Notes: generated from the letters alone by a model not told the origin. DNA of 64,000 bases from UBA1141 sp963665155 (GCA_963665155.2 CAXXFI010000001.1:124001-188000); one strand, 5' to 3'; shown: positions 26,859-36,775, counted from the first letter of the stretch. Made by a program: numbers and translations.

Positions 26859-29474
26859 TCAAGGAGAAGATTCCTTTGCGAGAGCTTCGAGGACGCTTCG
26901 CTCCACATCATCCGGTACCCATTCGGTCCAAGACTTATTGTTCTTCAAGAAGAAGATTGCTGTGGCTTCAAATGGGTTGATGTAGTTTCCCTTGTGTTCC
27001 TCGTACCATCCTTCCGCAAAGAGCTGGTTCGACCCGTTCCAGTCCCACTTTCTCAACAGCTCAACTACCTCAGGAGCCTGAGTGGACAACTCGGTATTCA
27101 CCGCAATCATGACCTCTGAAGGCGGGAAAGCGCAGCCGTCACCTGGGTCGGAACAACCGGAAGAATCTGGCTCTTTCAAAAGGGTCAAATCCAGCTCATT
27201 GGACGGTCTGGTAGGACCCCACAAGTACCCTAGCCAAGGCTCGCCTTTCAAGTAAGCCTATTCTAATGACCCAAATAAACCGCCCACGCTACCAGGGTCC
27301 CGAAGTTCGACTGCCTCTTCCAAGCCATAGGCCACTATCTGCTCTCGATTTACCCGGTTGCAAGCCCAAACTGCAAGGCACCCAATTAAGACGGCCTTTC
27401 CTCTGCTGTCGGGTTGTGCGAACAGCTTTATGTGAGCCGGGATGTCAAAGACTGACTCTAGACCTGGGTTCTGTTCGACCACGTACGTGGGCACCACAAA
27501 GGTGCTCTGCCAGTTGTCTTCCAAGCTCTTTCCCGCGGAGATTATCTCGTTGTTTTTCAGGGCCTCGAACCAGATTTCTGTCTGGTTGGGCAACCAAATC
27601 TCCATGGCGATGTCGATGTTGTGGTCAATTATGGCTTGAAACAAAGTTGCAGTTTGGCCGTTCACTACTTCTGTCGTGAAGCCATAGCCATGTTCCAAGA
27701 CGTATAGTGCCACTCCATTCTGAATTTGGGCGCTGGTCCAGTTCAAACCAGCGATTTTTAGTTTCGTCTTTTGACTCGCTCCGATAACTGGCGTAGGCGT
27801 TGCCAGTGCCTGCTGCGTCGACGTAGGGCGAGGTGTTGCGGTTGCTGTAGGTCGTGGTGAAGCAGTGGGCACGGGACCACTCGTTGAGGTTGGAGAGAGC
27901 CTTGGCGTCGGCTGAGGCGTGGCAAAATTGCTGGAAATACTAACTTGCATGTGCTCGTCCCAAGTTTGCCAAATTCCCTTGAAGCCCCCAAAGTCTCGGT
28001 CAGTTTGATATATCCAAGTTACGGGTTCACCGGAAGGGTTGACGAATTCAAATGTGACATTCTCTCCAGTAACGCCAACAGCATGAAAGGCCACCGAAGA
28101 GCTATCGAACTCGGTATTGGTCGGAGTAATCACTTTGAATGGTGCATTCACAGATTCTATGTCTAAATCCAATATCGACGCCAACAATGGAACGTAATTT
28201 ACGGGGAAAGGATTAGGATTCTCGATAACGGCTTCGACCCGGAGATCAAAAGACTTACCAATATCAAAAATCGGTCCATAGGTTACACGATCTGTTCCTG
28301 TGAATGAAACCAAACTCAGAGGCAAAACGCCAGGGTAAACGCGGGATTTGACTCCTGGAGCCAAGGAGTTGAATGCAAACGATAACCTCAAAATGCCACC
28401 AATTGGTGTCAATTGCGTGCCATCTATACTAGGAGGACGCAATATCTCCGCGCTTGCCTCTATGACTACTCGGGTGGTACCAGGTGCAAGAATATCAGGG
28501 GTAATCTTTCGTTTAAATTCGAGACCCGAGTCAGCAGATACTACTCTGCGCAGATTGGTGGATATATCCGCGTGATTGTCCCTGCTATCGGCCCCCCATG
28601 AATAGGTAAACACACCAGCTTCCGCTGATGATGTCAATGGCGGCACGCTCGAAGATAAACGTAACGGCTCATCTACAGTTACCGTGACATGTGCAGGCAA
28701 GACAACTACGTTGTCCCATCTTGGTGAGTGCGAAGAGATACTCGGGTCCCAGTCCTCTTCGAATTCCCGACCACCTTCGCTCAAATACAAGGAATTGTAG
28801 TAGCTAATATCGACTATTGAACCTGCGGGGATAGACGGTTCAGAGGATTGTGCAGTGGTTGTATTAGAAGATTGTGCAGTGGTTGTGTTAGAGGAGGTAT
28901 TCATGGTCGGTTCGGGGGAAGCAATTGGATTCAGTGTATTCCGAATCGGTGGTGAAACTGTAGTCGGCATGGGCGTAGAGAAGAGAGTGGGAGACAGGGT
29001 GGGTTGTTCCGGCGTGATAGTTGGGAGCACCACAGCCAAAGGTTCCGAATCTCCACTTCCAGCATTGACGACAAATACCCCACCGGCGGTAGCCGCCACA
29101 ACTATCAACAAACCGATTCCGACCAAAAGGAGCTGATATCGTCGCCAACCAACCGAACCCGGCAGGCCCAAAACTTGGCGGAGCGCAATAGCTCCCTCTT
29201 TCTCGATGAAGAACTGCTCCCGACCAGGGGTACCAGTAAATGCGCCTTCCGGCCTAAATGAGATGGTGATGACATAATGGTCTTCAGTATCATTCGCTTC
29301 CACTACATCGAAGGCCATTGCGGTGTCTGTAAAGCGGGTTCCGTAAGCTCCGGGAGATTCCCTGGCAGTGCGCATGGCTAAGACTTGAGCCTGATCCAGG
29401 GAAATATAGCCTAAGACCTCACCCTCAGCGGTGAACTCAAACTTCTCTTCTTGCTTGCCTTGGTCTTCGGCCAT
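26859..29474 (-). pseudogene. Membrane-anchored protein with betaine-binding (OpuAC-like) domain, in-frame TAG
   Basis: The frame 29474-27258 runs in phase, across one TAG at 27258-27260, into 27257-26859. Layout: N-terminal module (VLGYISLDQAQVLAMRTARE, residues 17-36, through FIEKEGAIALRQVL), a membrane helix at about 113-136, a Pro/Thr/Ser stalk, a large unrecognised beta-rich middle (about 220-520), a second Pro/Thr stalk, and an OpuAC-type substrate-binding domain (LKIAGLNWTSAQIQNG onward). The TAG falls inside that domain, before YLKGEPWLGYLWGPT. Without readthrough the second lobe is lost. OpuAC domains bind glycine betaine or related amines. The N-terminal module is shared with the neighbour at 23971. 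Confidence 0.75.
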
Positions 29475-29616
29475 GGGGAATTATAGGGGTCGGAGGGTGG
29501 CTTAAGTCAAACCGGAATCCACCCGGTTTGGTAGTATAGAAACTGTGCCTTCCCCTACGGCCAAGTGGAGGCCATATAAACATTCATTGACTATAACGAT
29601 AATTCAAGGCTCCCAC

Positions 29617-30036
29617 ATGTTAACCGCTAAACAAACCGGCTTCGCCCAGTCCGTCGTCGATGGCGAATCCCAAAGCGACGCATACCGGCTGAACTACCAT
29701 GCTGGGAACATGACTTCCAAGCAAATCTGGGAAGAAGCCTCCAAACTGGCGGCCAACCCAAAGGTCGCCTAAAGGATTGCCAGTCTGGTGCGGTTACTAG
29801 ATGCAGCTGAAGAAAACATGGTGCACGCAAGAAGGGACAAGAAGTTTGCTGCTGCTAATGGAGCGCTCCGGCTGATTGCCAAGGCCGCTGGTTTGCTGGA
29901 CGGGCAGCAGCCAACGGCTCCGAGGCAGGTTACCCGAGTCACGGTGGTGCTGAGCGGTCCGACAACCACAACCGTAGAAGGAGCGGTAGTTGATGGAACC
30001 AGCCGGCTGTTGCCGGATGCGGCAGAAGCACCGTAG
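29617..30036 (+). pseudogene. Terminase small subunit-like remnant with in-frame TAA
   Basis: From ATG 29617 the frame reads MLTAKQTGFAQSVVDGESQS and SKQIWEEASKLAANPKVA, the start and first helices of phage terminase small subunits (TerS), which bind pac/cos DNA. TAA at 29770-29772 then interrupts, and the same frame continues RIASLVRLLDAAEENMVHARRD to a stop at 30036. A single C-to-T change (CAA to TAA) would explain it. No large terminase or structural genes are nearby. TerS without other phage genes is typical of phage satellites; a decayed prophage is the alternative. Confidence 0.6.
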
Positions 30037-30157
30037 CGTAGCGGGCATCAAGTAGAACCAGTCTGTTAGTAATAAGCGAGTTACTTTGATCGAACTAGGG
30101 CAAGATTTAGTCGCCACCCTTGTGGAGCTGACCTTACCCCGAAGTTAGTATCATTGG

Positions 30158-30972
30158 CTAGTAGAGTCCAGCCATAGAGCCAGCAAACTCTTTGGGCGTT
30201 TTACCCTTCAGGGAACTGTGGGGCCTGACCTCGTTGTAGTCCTGCCGCCAGTTCTCTATGATCTCCCTGGCATGCCTTACACTCATGAACCAGTTGATGT
30301 TCAAGCATTCGTCGCGTAGTCGGCCGTTGAAGCTCTCAGCAAAGGCGTTCTCTACCGGCTTGCCAGGACGTATAAAGCTTAACTTGATGCCCCTCCGATA
30401 GGCCACTCATCCATGGCCTTGCTTGCGAACTCCGGGCCGTTGTCCACAGTGATCACCTCAGGTAGTCCCCGTGTCTCTTCCAGTCTCTCCAGGACTCCCA
30501 CCACTCTGGCGCCTCCCAGAGAGGTATCTACCTCGATGGCTGGGCACTCCCGTGAATAGTCGTCCACTATGGCCAATGCCCGGAAGCGCCGACCGGTCAC
30601 AGTGCTATCAGAGACAAAGTCCATGGACCACCTCTGATTAGGACGTACAGGAGATGGAATGGTCTCCCGGACCCCTGCCGCCCCTTTGCGCCTCCTCTTC
30701 TTCCTGAGCGCAAGCCCCTCTTCACTGTAGATGCGCTCTGTACGCTTGTGATTGATCACCAGGCCTTCTCTCTTCAGCATGATGTGCAACCTGGGACTGC
30801 CAAAGCGCTTCCTCTCCCATGCCAGCTCACGCATTCTGCGACGCAGGACAGCATCATCACCCTGCTTCGACTTGTACCGATAGACCGAGGGTGAGATACC
30901 AGTAAGCAGACAGGCCCTCCTCTCACTCAGCCCAAGACTCTCTATGGCATATGCCGCTGCCATCTTCCTCAC
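30158..30972 (-). pseudogene. IS3 orfB (DDE transposase), one-base deletion
   Basis: The DDE integrase-like subunit of an IS3 transposase. Frame 1 (30972-30379) has the helical HTH_21-like start and SMDFVSDSTVTGRRFRALAI with ITVDNGPEFASKAMDEW (first two Asp). Frame 2 (to 30158) has AYRRGIKLSFIRPGKPVENA, the catalytic Glu in FAESFNGRLRDECL, and the end EVRPHSSLKGKTP. GATGAGTGGGCCTAT has lost one G near 30403. All catalytic residues are present, but in two frames, so this copy cannot make full-length OrfB. Confidence 0.85.
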
Positions 30973-30980
30973 CTTGGGCT

Positions 30981-31247
30981 TCAGAAGTTTTTTGCCAGCA
31001 ACTCCTTCAGAGACCAGTTGTCCAACGCCTGCTGGGCCACAATCTGCTTCAGGCGCCGGTTCTCTTCCTCAACGGACCTTAGCCTCTTCAACTCGTTCAA
31101 CGTCAGCCCGGCGTACTTGGCTTTCCACTTGTAGAAGGTGCCTTCGCTCATGCCGTGCCTGCGGCACAGCTCCCCTGTCTTGGCCCCTGCCTCTGCCTCG
31201 TTCAGGACCCCTATGATCTGCTCCTCTGTGTACCTCTTCCGTGCCAT
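30981..31247 (-). CDS. IS3 orfA (HTH protein)
   Basis: An 88-residue IS3 OrfA with an N-terminal helix-turn-helix (EEQIIGVLNEAEAGAKTGELCRRHGMSEGTFYKWK, about residues 6-42) and a C-terminal leucine-zipper-like helix (LKRLRSVEEENRRLKQIVA). It begins near the right end of the IS and ends 8 bp before orfB, where programmed -1 frameshifting normally joins the two products. It is intact. Confidence 0.88.
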   Translation of the reverse strand: MARKRYTEEQIIGVLNEAEAGAKTGELCRRHGMSEGTFYKWKAKYAGLTLNELKRLRSVEEENRRLKQIVAQQALDNWSLKELLAKNF

Positions 31248-32338
31248 GAGCCCTCCTTACTATGTCCTATTTTACCCGGAGGACTCTCTTTGCCACTGTT
31301 TCTGTTTTCGGGGGTAAGGTCAGAGCCAATAAGTCAGGGAGGAACTCAAGAGAGGCAAGGTAAACTTCGACAATGGCTGCTCGCGAGCGACGATTTACCA
31401 GACAACTGGACCGCTAAATTGCTAAGCAGGTCTGACCACCTATGGCAGGCGAACGACCAGGATAGCTTCTGGATTTTTGCATTCGACTTCAACGAAAACG
31501 TTGTCCTGGCAAGCGATTCTGACTTCGGACGATTACCCATCTCCGATCGCATGAGACCACGGTACATTAGGGGGTTAAGGTCATTGTTATCTACTAAATC
31601 GCTGCTGGAGGCGGGACCAGTGGGATTGGTTCACCGTATCGACAATACTGGGACACCTACCTTCGGAAGTGTTGCGAGACGCAGGCCGCAAAACTAAAGA
31701 CTTGCGGCTTGCGATGAGGGATAGTGAGTCCGCATCGATATATCGCGCAGTCGAATTAATCAAAGACACGCCCATAGCCAAGAGATTAGCTGACTCATTA
31801 CATTCGATAATGGATGGGACACCACGATTGTCCGACGCACTTGTTTTCGGCCACCACCATTCCACAGAAAGACCCCGTTCTGAAAATGAAGTGCTAGAAG
31901 ACCCTTACATTGTCTCGCAGGCGGCAAAAAAGCGACGGGAACGCGCAAATGAGGCCCATCGCCATACCCTGAACACGCTGGTTAGCAAACTAGAGTCGGA
32001 CGGATTGGTCGTGCAGCAAAACCGCCTAATCGATGCGTACGCTCGACTCCGATCCGGCCCCGCAATTTTTGAGGTCAAGAGCGTTACTCCACAGAACGAG
32101 AGGACCCAGTGTAGACATGCGCTAAGCCAGCTATACGAATATAGGTATCTCCATGTAATTCCCGACGCGAGTCTTTGGATGGTTCTTTCGAGTAAGCCGA
32201 CCCAAGAATGGCTAATTGAATACTTGATCGGGGACCGTGCATTGAACCTACTATGGGAGGAAGCTGGAGTCATTTCTGGGCCGTCTATCGACCGATTGTC
32301 TTCAGCTTGATTGGGTAGCCGCTATACAGCATAAATAC

Positions 32339-32500
32339 TTGATTCTTCACTTCTACGCCTACACTGAATCTGGTTTTAACATCGACGCCATGCATGTACA
32401 GGAAGGGCTGGCAAGAGCCTGGACCCGAGACCGCCAGCATCGGGACTACTTGTTGGCGCTGGAGGAATCGGCAAGAGTAGCAAGAGTGGGGTATTTGTGG
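32339..32500 (+). pseudogene. Fragment of a staphylococcal-nuclease-like domain
   Basis: The frame reads ILHFYAYTESGFNIDAMHVQ, then EGLARAWTRDRQHRDYL and ALEESARVARVGYLWG. This matches the C-terminal strand and helices of thermonuclease (SNase) domains, in which an N-terminal half with the catalytic Arg/Glu set precedes. That half is absent upstream, so only a C-terminal fragment remains. Beyond about 32500 the frame loses similarity. Confidence 0.5.
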
Positions 32501-32845
32501 GGAGGTGAAGCCGCAGCCCACCGGCTTGAACCTGGCAGACTTGCTGGATCACTGCACCGGGATAGGTGTCTACTTATCCCTTCTGTACAACCTGATCCCA
32601 CCGAACCGTAACCCAGCTTCCACCGTCCAGGGTCACATGGATGCGTGGGCGTAATCATCCGGTAGTCCACCGTCTTCTGGAAACACTGTAAGCCTCCCGT
32701 TTCCATGGGATGCATCTCCAAATTTCGGCTAAACCGAAATACCGGTAATGATTGGTAACAATCCCGGAACGTTTCCGGTACAGTTGATCCAACAACAAGA
32801 TGGCCACCTTTTGCAAACCAACCCGCGTAGACTCAGGATAATACG
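32501..32845. other. Non-coding gap with two short inverted repeats
   Basis: ATTTCGG/CCGAAAT (32722-32740) and CCGGAA/TTCCGG (32764-32778) lie upstream of the alcohol dehydrogenase gene and could be operators. No gene is seen. Confidence 0.4.
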
Positions 32846-33817
32846 ATGAAAGCGATCATCTACCACGAGTACGGCTCACCTGATGTTCTTGAACTGCAAG
32901 AGGTAGACAAGCCAGTCGTCAAGGATGATCAGGTGTTGGTACGCGTTCAGGCGGCATCCGTAAATCCACTTGACTGGCACTTCCTGAGAGCTACACCGTT
33001 CTTTGCCCGCCTAGCGTCCGGGCTGCTCAAACCAAAACGCAAGATACTCGGAGCAGATTTGGCGGGGCGAGTTGAAGCAGTTGGCGGAAACGTAAAGCAG
33101 TTTCAACCAGGTGATGAGATATTCGGGGGTAGCCTCAATCTCGGGGCCTTTGCCGAGTATGTTTGTATTCCTGAAGATGGAGCGGTGCTGAAACCCGCCA
33201 TTATGACTTTCGAGGAAGCGGCGGCCGTCCCTGTAGCGGCACTCACCGCCCTGCAAGGTCTTCGCGACAAAGGGCAGATTCGGTCCGGGCAAAAAGTTTT
33301 GATTAACGGGGCCTCTGGTGCTGTGGGTACGTTTGCGGTGCAGCTTGCCAAATCATTCGGAGCCGAAGTGACCGGCGTGTGCAGCACGCGGAATCTGGAC
33401 ATGGTGCGCTCGATTGGTGCAGATCATGGCATTGATTACACGCAAGAGGATTTCACTAAGAACGGGCAGACCTATGACCTGATTTATTGTGCTGTGGGCA
33501 ATCGTTCGGCTGCGGATTATAAGCGTGCATTAAACGCCAAGGGAATTTGTGTCGTTGCCGGATTTACAACGGTGTCTCACATGTTGTTACAGGTTTTGTT
33601 CCTGGGTGCATGGGTGTCAATGACCGGGAGCAAAAAAATCGGTTCTATGGGAACGATGAAACCAAGCAAAATAGATTTGGAATTTATGAAAGAGCTTCTT
33701 GAAGCCGGAAAAGTAAATGCTGTTATAGATAGACGTTACCCATTGAATGAGGTTTCTGAAGCTCTCCGCTATCTCGAAGCAGGACACGCCCAAGGAAAAG
33801 TCGTGATCACTGTATGA
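32846..33817 (+). CDS. Zinc-independent MDR alcohol dehydrogenase/quinone oxidoreductase
   Basis: A 323-residue NAD(P)-dependent medium-chain reductase, similar in layout to quinone oxidoreductase and reticulon-4-interacting-protein-1-like enzymes. The N-terminal GroES fold opens MKAIIYHEYGSPDVLELQEV, with VQAASVNPLDWHFLR and ILGADLAGRVEAVGGNV. The nucleotide site is VLINGASGAVGTFAVQLAKSFGA. No catalytic Cys/His zinc set or structural-zinc cysteines are seen. It appears intact within a decaying region. The IS1182-type element begins a few bases after its stop. Confidence 0.85.
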   Translation: MKAIIYHEYGSPDVLELQEVDKPVVKDDQVLVRVQAASVNPLDWHFLRATPFFARLASGLLKPKRKILGADLAGRVEAVGGNVKQFQPGDEIFGGSLNLGAFAEYVCIPEDGAVLKPAIMTFEEAAAVPVAALTALQGLRDKGQIRSGQKVLINGASGAVGTFAVQLAKSFGAEVTGVCSTRNLDMVRSIGADHGIDYTQEDFTKNGQTYDLIYCAVGNRSAADYKRALNAKGICVVAGFTTVSHMLLQVLFLGAWVSMTGSKKIGSMGTMKPSKIDLEFMKELLEAGKVNAVIDRRYPLNEVSEALRYLEAGHAQGKVVITV

Positions 33818-33819
33818 CC

Positions 33820-35688
33820 CTAGAACTCCGGCCGAAAAGTACCCTGACCTAGGCTGTCCCGATATACTGGGCAAGAGATTTAATAAATGGGTGTGGGAGG
33901 TTGAGGATGCTGGGAGTACGGTCGGCGCAACGAGGGCTGCTGGAAGCGGATCACCTGTACCTGGACTATGTGGGCCGGGGCTCCTTCTATGGCTTCCTGG
34001 CCTCCCTGCGGGGACAGCTATTTCGAGACGAAGAGTTCGCCGAGCTATATTGCCCAGACAATGGCCGGGATAGCGTGCCCCCAAGTCTGGTGGCCACTGC
34101 GCTGTTGTTGCAAGCCTACGACAAAGTCAGCGACGCCGAAGCCAAACAGCGGGCGGATTTTGATATCCGGTGGAAGGTGGCGTTGGGGATTGAGGTGGAG
34201 GACCGGCCCTTTGCCAAGAGCACGCTGCAGCTGTTTCGAGCCCAGCTGATCCTCCACGACCGGGTGCGGGCCGTCTTTCAGCGCAGCCTCCAATTCGCCC
34301 GGCAGACCGGATACCTGAAAGGACGCCGGATGAAGGTGGCGGTAGACACCACCTACATTCTGGGCCGAGGGGCGGTCAAGGACACCTACAACTTGCTGGC
34401 CGACGGCATAGTCCAGGTAGTGCGGGCGCTTTCGGACCTGGATGGGACGCGGCCCGAGGAATGGGCCTTGAGACACGGTCTGGAACTCTACTTTGGCTCC
34501 AGTGTGAAGGGAGAGGCAGAGATTGACTGGGACAACCAGAAAGAGCGGCAAGCCTTACTGCAGAAGATAGTAGCCGATGCCGACCTGGTGTTGGAGCTGG
34601 CCCGTCAGGTCCAGGGTCAGTTCCCCGAGGAGAGCCCCCAGCGCCAGGGTATAGTGGAAGCGGCGGAGTTGCTGGGGCAACTGTTACTGCAGGATGTGGA
34701 ACGCCAGGAGGATGGCCCAGCCCTGAAGGATGGGGTAAGCCGGGACCGCATCCCTTCGGTACACGACCCGGAGATGCGCCACGGCCGTAAAAGCAGCAGC
34801 AAACGCTTCGACGGACATAAGGCTGCGGTGGTGGTGGATACCGATTCCCAACTGGTGACCGCGGTAGACATCCTGCCCGGCAATGCCGGTGACAACACTG
34901 GAGTCCTGGAACTGGTGGAGCAGAGTGAGGAGAACACGGGCATAGCGGTGGAGGAGACTATCGGGGATGCGGCCTATGGGGATGGCGGGACGCGGCAGGC
35001 CTTTGCCGATGCTGGTCGGACTCTAATAGCCAAGGTGCCGGGTCGCCCTAATAAGGCCTGCTTCCCCAAGGAGGACTTCCAGATCGACTTGGAGGCAGGA
35101 ACCTGCACCTGCCCAGCCGGTAATGTTACCCACACCCTGCGGACCTTCGGCACCCGGACCAACCGGTTGGGTCGGACCTACCTGGCCCGGAGTTTCCAAT
35201 TCGACCCGGCGGTCTGCGGCGTATGCCCCCTGCGGTCCCAGTGCGTGGCGGCGCGGTACGGGGCGGGACGCACCGTAGCCCTGCATCCCCAAGAGGCGCT
35301 CTTGCAACAAGCCCGGGACTTCCAGCGGAGTGAGGGCTTTGCTGAATACCGTAGGCTGCGCCAGGCGGCCGAGCATCGCCTGGCGCGGCTGGCGCAACTG
35401 GGGGTCCGCCAATCTCGCTACTTCGGCCGAGCCAAGACCCGATTCCAACTACTCATGGCGGCCACGGTGGCCAACCTGACCCTGGTGGCTACCAAGATGG
35501 GGATGATATCTCCGGCTCCAGGCTCCTCTCACGATAAACCGGACCAGCAAGCCCCAGGGTCGCCCATCGTTACTACCCAATTCATATTGGCCGCAGCCAA
35601 CTGGGTCACTCTTAGCCTCAGACTTACAGTCCACTGGTTATCCTCCACGCCATCCCGTCACAGCAGGGCTTTTCAGCCGGGTTTCTAG
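33820..35688 (+). mobile_element. Second IS1182-type element
   Basis: Contains one transposase gene. Candidate ends are the imperfect inverted repeats CTAGAACTCCGGCCGAAAAG (33820) and CTAGAAACCCGGCTGAAAAG (read inward from 35688), 16 of 20 matching. It abuts the stop codon of the alcohol dehydrogenase. A clear target duplication was not found, so exact borders are uncertain. Confidence 0.65.
33907..35688 (+). CDS. IS1182 family transposase
   Basis: A 593-residue transposase of the long IS1182 type. The DUF772 domain (YCPDNGRDSVPPSLVATALL, about residues 46-65) comes first. Then come the catalytic strands: MKVAVDTTYILGRGAVKDTYN (first Asp), KRFDGHKAAVVVDTDSQLV, and ETIGDAAYGDGGTRQAF (second Asp). 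A zinc-binding cluster (CTCPAG then CGVCPLRSQC) precedes the C-terminal YRRLRQAAEHRLARL helix with the Glu. The start at 33907 follows GGGAGG. It is unrelated in length and detail to the transposase at 19470. Confidence 0.85.
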   Translation: MLGVRSAQRGLLEADHLYLDYVGRGSFYGFLASLRGQLFRDEEFAELYCPDNGRDSVPPSLVATALLLQAYDKVSDAEAKQRADFDIRWKVALGIEVEDRPFAKSTLQLFRAQLILHDRVRAVFQRSLQFARQTGYLKGRRMKVAVDTTYILGRGAVKDTYNLLADGIVQVVRALSDLDGTRPEEWALRHGLELYFGSSVKGEAEIDWDNQKERQALLQKIVADADLVLELARQVQGQFPEESPQRQGIVEAAELLGQLLLQDVERQEDGPALKDGVSRDRIPSVHDPEMRHGRKSSSKRFDGHKAAVVVDTDSQLVTAVDILPGNAGDNTGVLELVEQSEENTGIAVEETIGDAAYGDGGTRQAFADAGRTLIAKVPGRPNKACFPKEDFQIDLEAGTCTCPAGNVTHTLRTFGTRTNRLGRTYLARSFQFDPAVCGVCPLRSQCVAARYGAGRTVALHPQEALLQQARDFQRSEGFAEYRRLRQAAEHRLARLAQLGVRQSRYFGRAKTRFQLLMAATVANLTLVATKMGMISPAPGSSHDKPDQQAPGSPIVTTQFILAAANWVTLSLRLTVHWLSSTPSRHSRAFQPGF

Positions 35689-35703
35689 CTCAATCACTCC
35701 AGA

Positions 35704-35874
35704 CTACTCCACCTCAATCTTGGTCAGCCTGTATTGCCCGCAGCCATCTTTCCTATGCTCTGTGTGTGCTTCTATCGCCTTGATAGCTTGGTCCTCAGTT
35801 CTTGCCGTGCCCCATGCGCCACAACTACATTCCCAACTGAAGCGCACGGCGAACGACGGATTGGAATTCTGCAT
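35704..35874 (-). CDS. Small cysteine-containing hypothetical protein
   Basis: A 56-residue frame, MQNSNPSFAVRFSWECSCGA then WGTARTEDQAIKAIEAHTEH, with a CxC pair, one His and a later Cys that could bind zinc. AAGGAC lies just before the ATG at 35874. A longer frame to 36006 exists but lacks a start signal. No domain was recognised. It is just downstream of the second IS1182-type element. Confidence 0.5.
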   Translation of the reverse strand: MQNSNPSFAVRFSWECSCGAWGTARTEDQAIKAIEAHTEHRKDGCGQYRLTKIEVE

Positions 35875-36307
35875 CTGTCCTTCGACAAGCCTCATTTGGT
35901 AGAATTCATTCCGGCTGGCCCGTCCAATCAATATGCTGAGGAGGCGAGATACATACATCAACAGGACGCGTTGATCCGAATCGGATACTGCCTGACGGTC
36001 ACCCACATCCTGTCATCTAGAGTAACGTGGAACCCGTGGTCTGGTTCATCCGGGAAGTGTGCGCTGCGTCGGAAAACCAGGCTGATCAGGGTGCCGGTAG
36101 GGCCGGAGTTATGTCGCCGCATTGGAAGCGGTACTCTAGAGGATGGAAATTTACCGGGGCGAAGACTTGCGTCAGCATTGGTTCGGCTTCCTTGACGGGT
36201 TATTCCACGACTGACATCGGTAGCTATGAGGTCGTTCCCGTCTCTTCACCACTAACCTGCAACAATCTAATTCTTTACGCCTGAAACGGGACTGGCGGTG
36301 GCAGGAT
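35875..36307. other. Non-coding or degraded stretch
   Basis: Between two weak minus-strand genes. Several short open frames exist, but none shows codon bias, a start signal or a recognised motif. Confidence 0.4.
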
Positions 36308-36631
36308 TTATGCTTTCTGGCGTCGGGCCAACCCTAAGTTGACAGATCGTCGATCCGGGTCGCCAAACATTGCGACTTGTCTTATGTACCTTTCGGGCCG
36401 CCTCTTAGTTGCTGGACGAAATCCCCAGGTGAAGCTTAATTTCTTATTCCTGATCAACTCCGTCACCAGGAATTCTAGTTCATCCGGGCCGAGATTACCC
36501 GCCCAACCTGGCTCCAGCAGGCGATGGTCACCTTTCGGTGACTGGGCTGGGGAGCGTTGCATTATTGACCTTTCTTCAACTGCTACCAATATCTCTGATC
36601 CGTGTGAGATTCTTCCCGGTACCGGTGCCAC
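36308..36631 (-). CDS. Hypothetical protein, weakly supported
   Basis: A frame of up to 107 residues. The C-terminal two thirds look protein-like (GPDELEFLVTELIRNKKLSF, then GFRPATKRRPERYIRQVAMF), with a basic tail. No family is recognised and the start is unclear (36631 or an internal ATG near 36562). It could be the end of a degraded element gene. Confidence 0.35.
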   Translation of the reverse strand: MAPVPGRISHGSEILVAVEERSIMQRSPAQSPKGDHRLLEPGWAGNLGPDELEFLVTELIRNKKLSFTWGFRPATKRRPERYIRQVAMFGDPDRRSVNLGLARRQKA

Positions 36632-36775
36632 TGACGACCTCTATACATGTCTTATCGCCCCCAGCGGATAGAGCACCTCCATCGACCGCAAAGACTGGTT
36701 CATCCACAATTCTTCTGGCGAACAACCTCCAATCTCAGATGGCGAATACTTCAATCTCTTCTCGTTTTCAATTTC

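Larger units (their letters stand above)
30129..31322 (-). mobile_element. IS3-family element, 1194 bp, 4-bp target duplication
   Basis: Terminal inverted repeats start TGACCTTACCCC at both ends (TGACCTTACCCCGAA on the left; TGACCTTACCCCCGAA read inward from the right). GAGC flanks both sides (30125-30128 and 31323-31326), a 4-bp target duplication as in IS407-type IS3 elements. It holds orfA and a frameshifted orfB on the minus strand, and it interrupts the nuclease-like gene. Confidence 0.9.
30086..32310 (+). pseudogene. PD-(D/E)XK-like nuclease gene disrupted by IS3 element
   Basis: Removing the IS (30129-31322) and one GAGC copy joins an N-terminal start at TTG 30086 (MIELGQDLVATLVE) to PISQGGTQERQGKLRQWLL and onward to 31697. 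A second frame (31669-32310, in phase from about 31657, reading HLPSEVLRDAGRKTKDLRL) carries the rest. The C-terminal part has DAYARLRSGPAIFEVKSV and QLYEYRYLH, which look like the D-(E/D)xK-Q core of PD-(D/E)XK nucleases. The frame change near 31640-31669 may be a frameshift or two overlapping genes. No family was identified. It could be a restriction or defence nuclease; that is inference. Confidence 0.55.
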
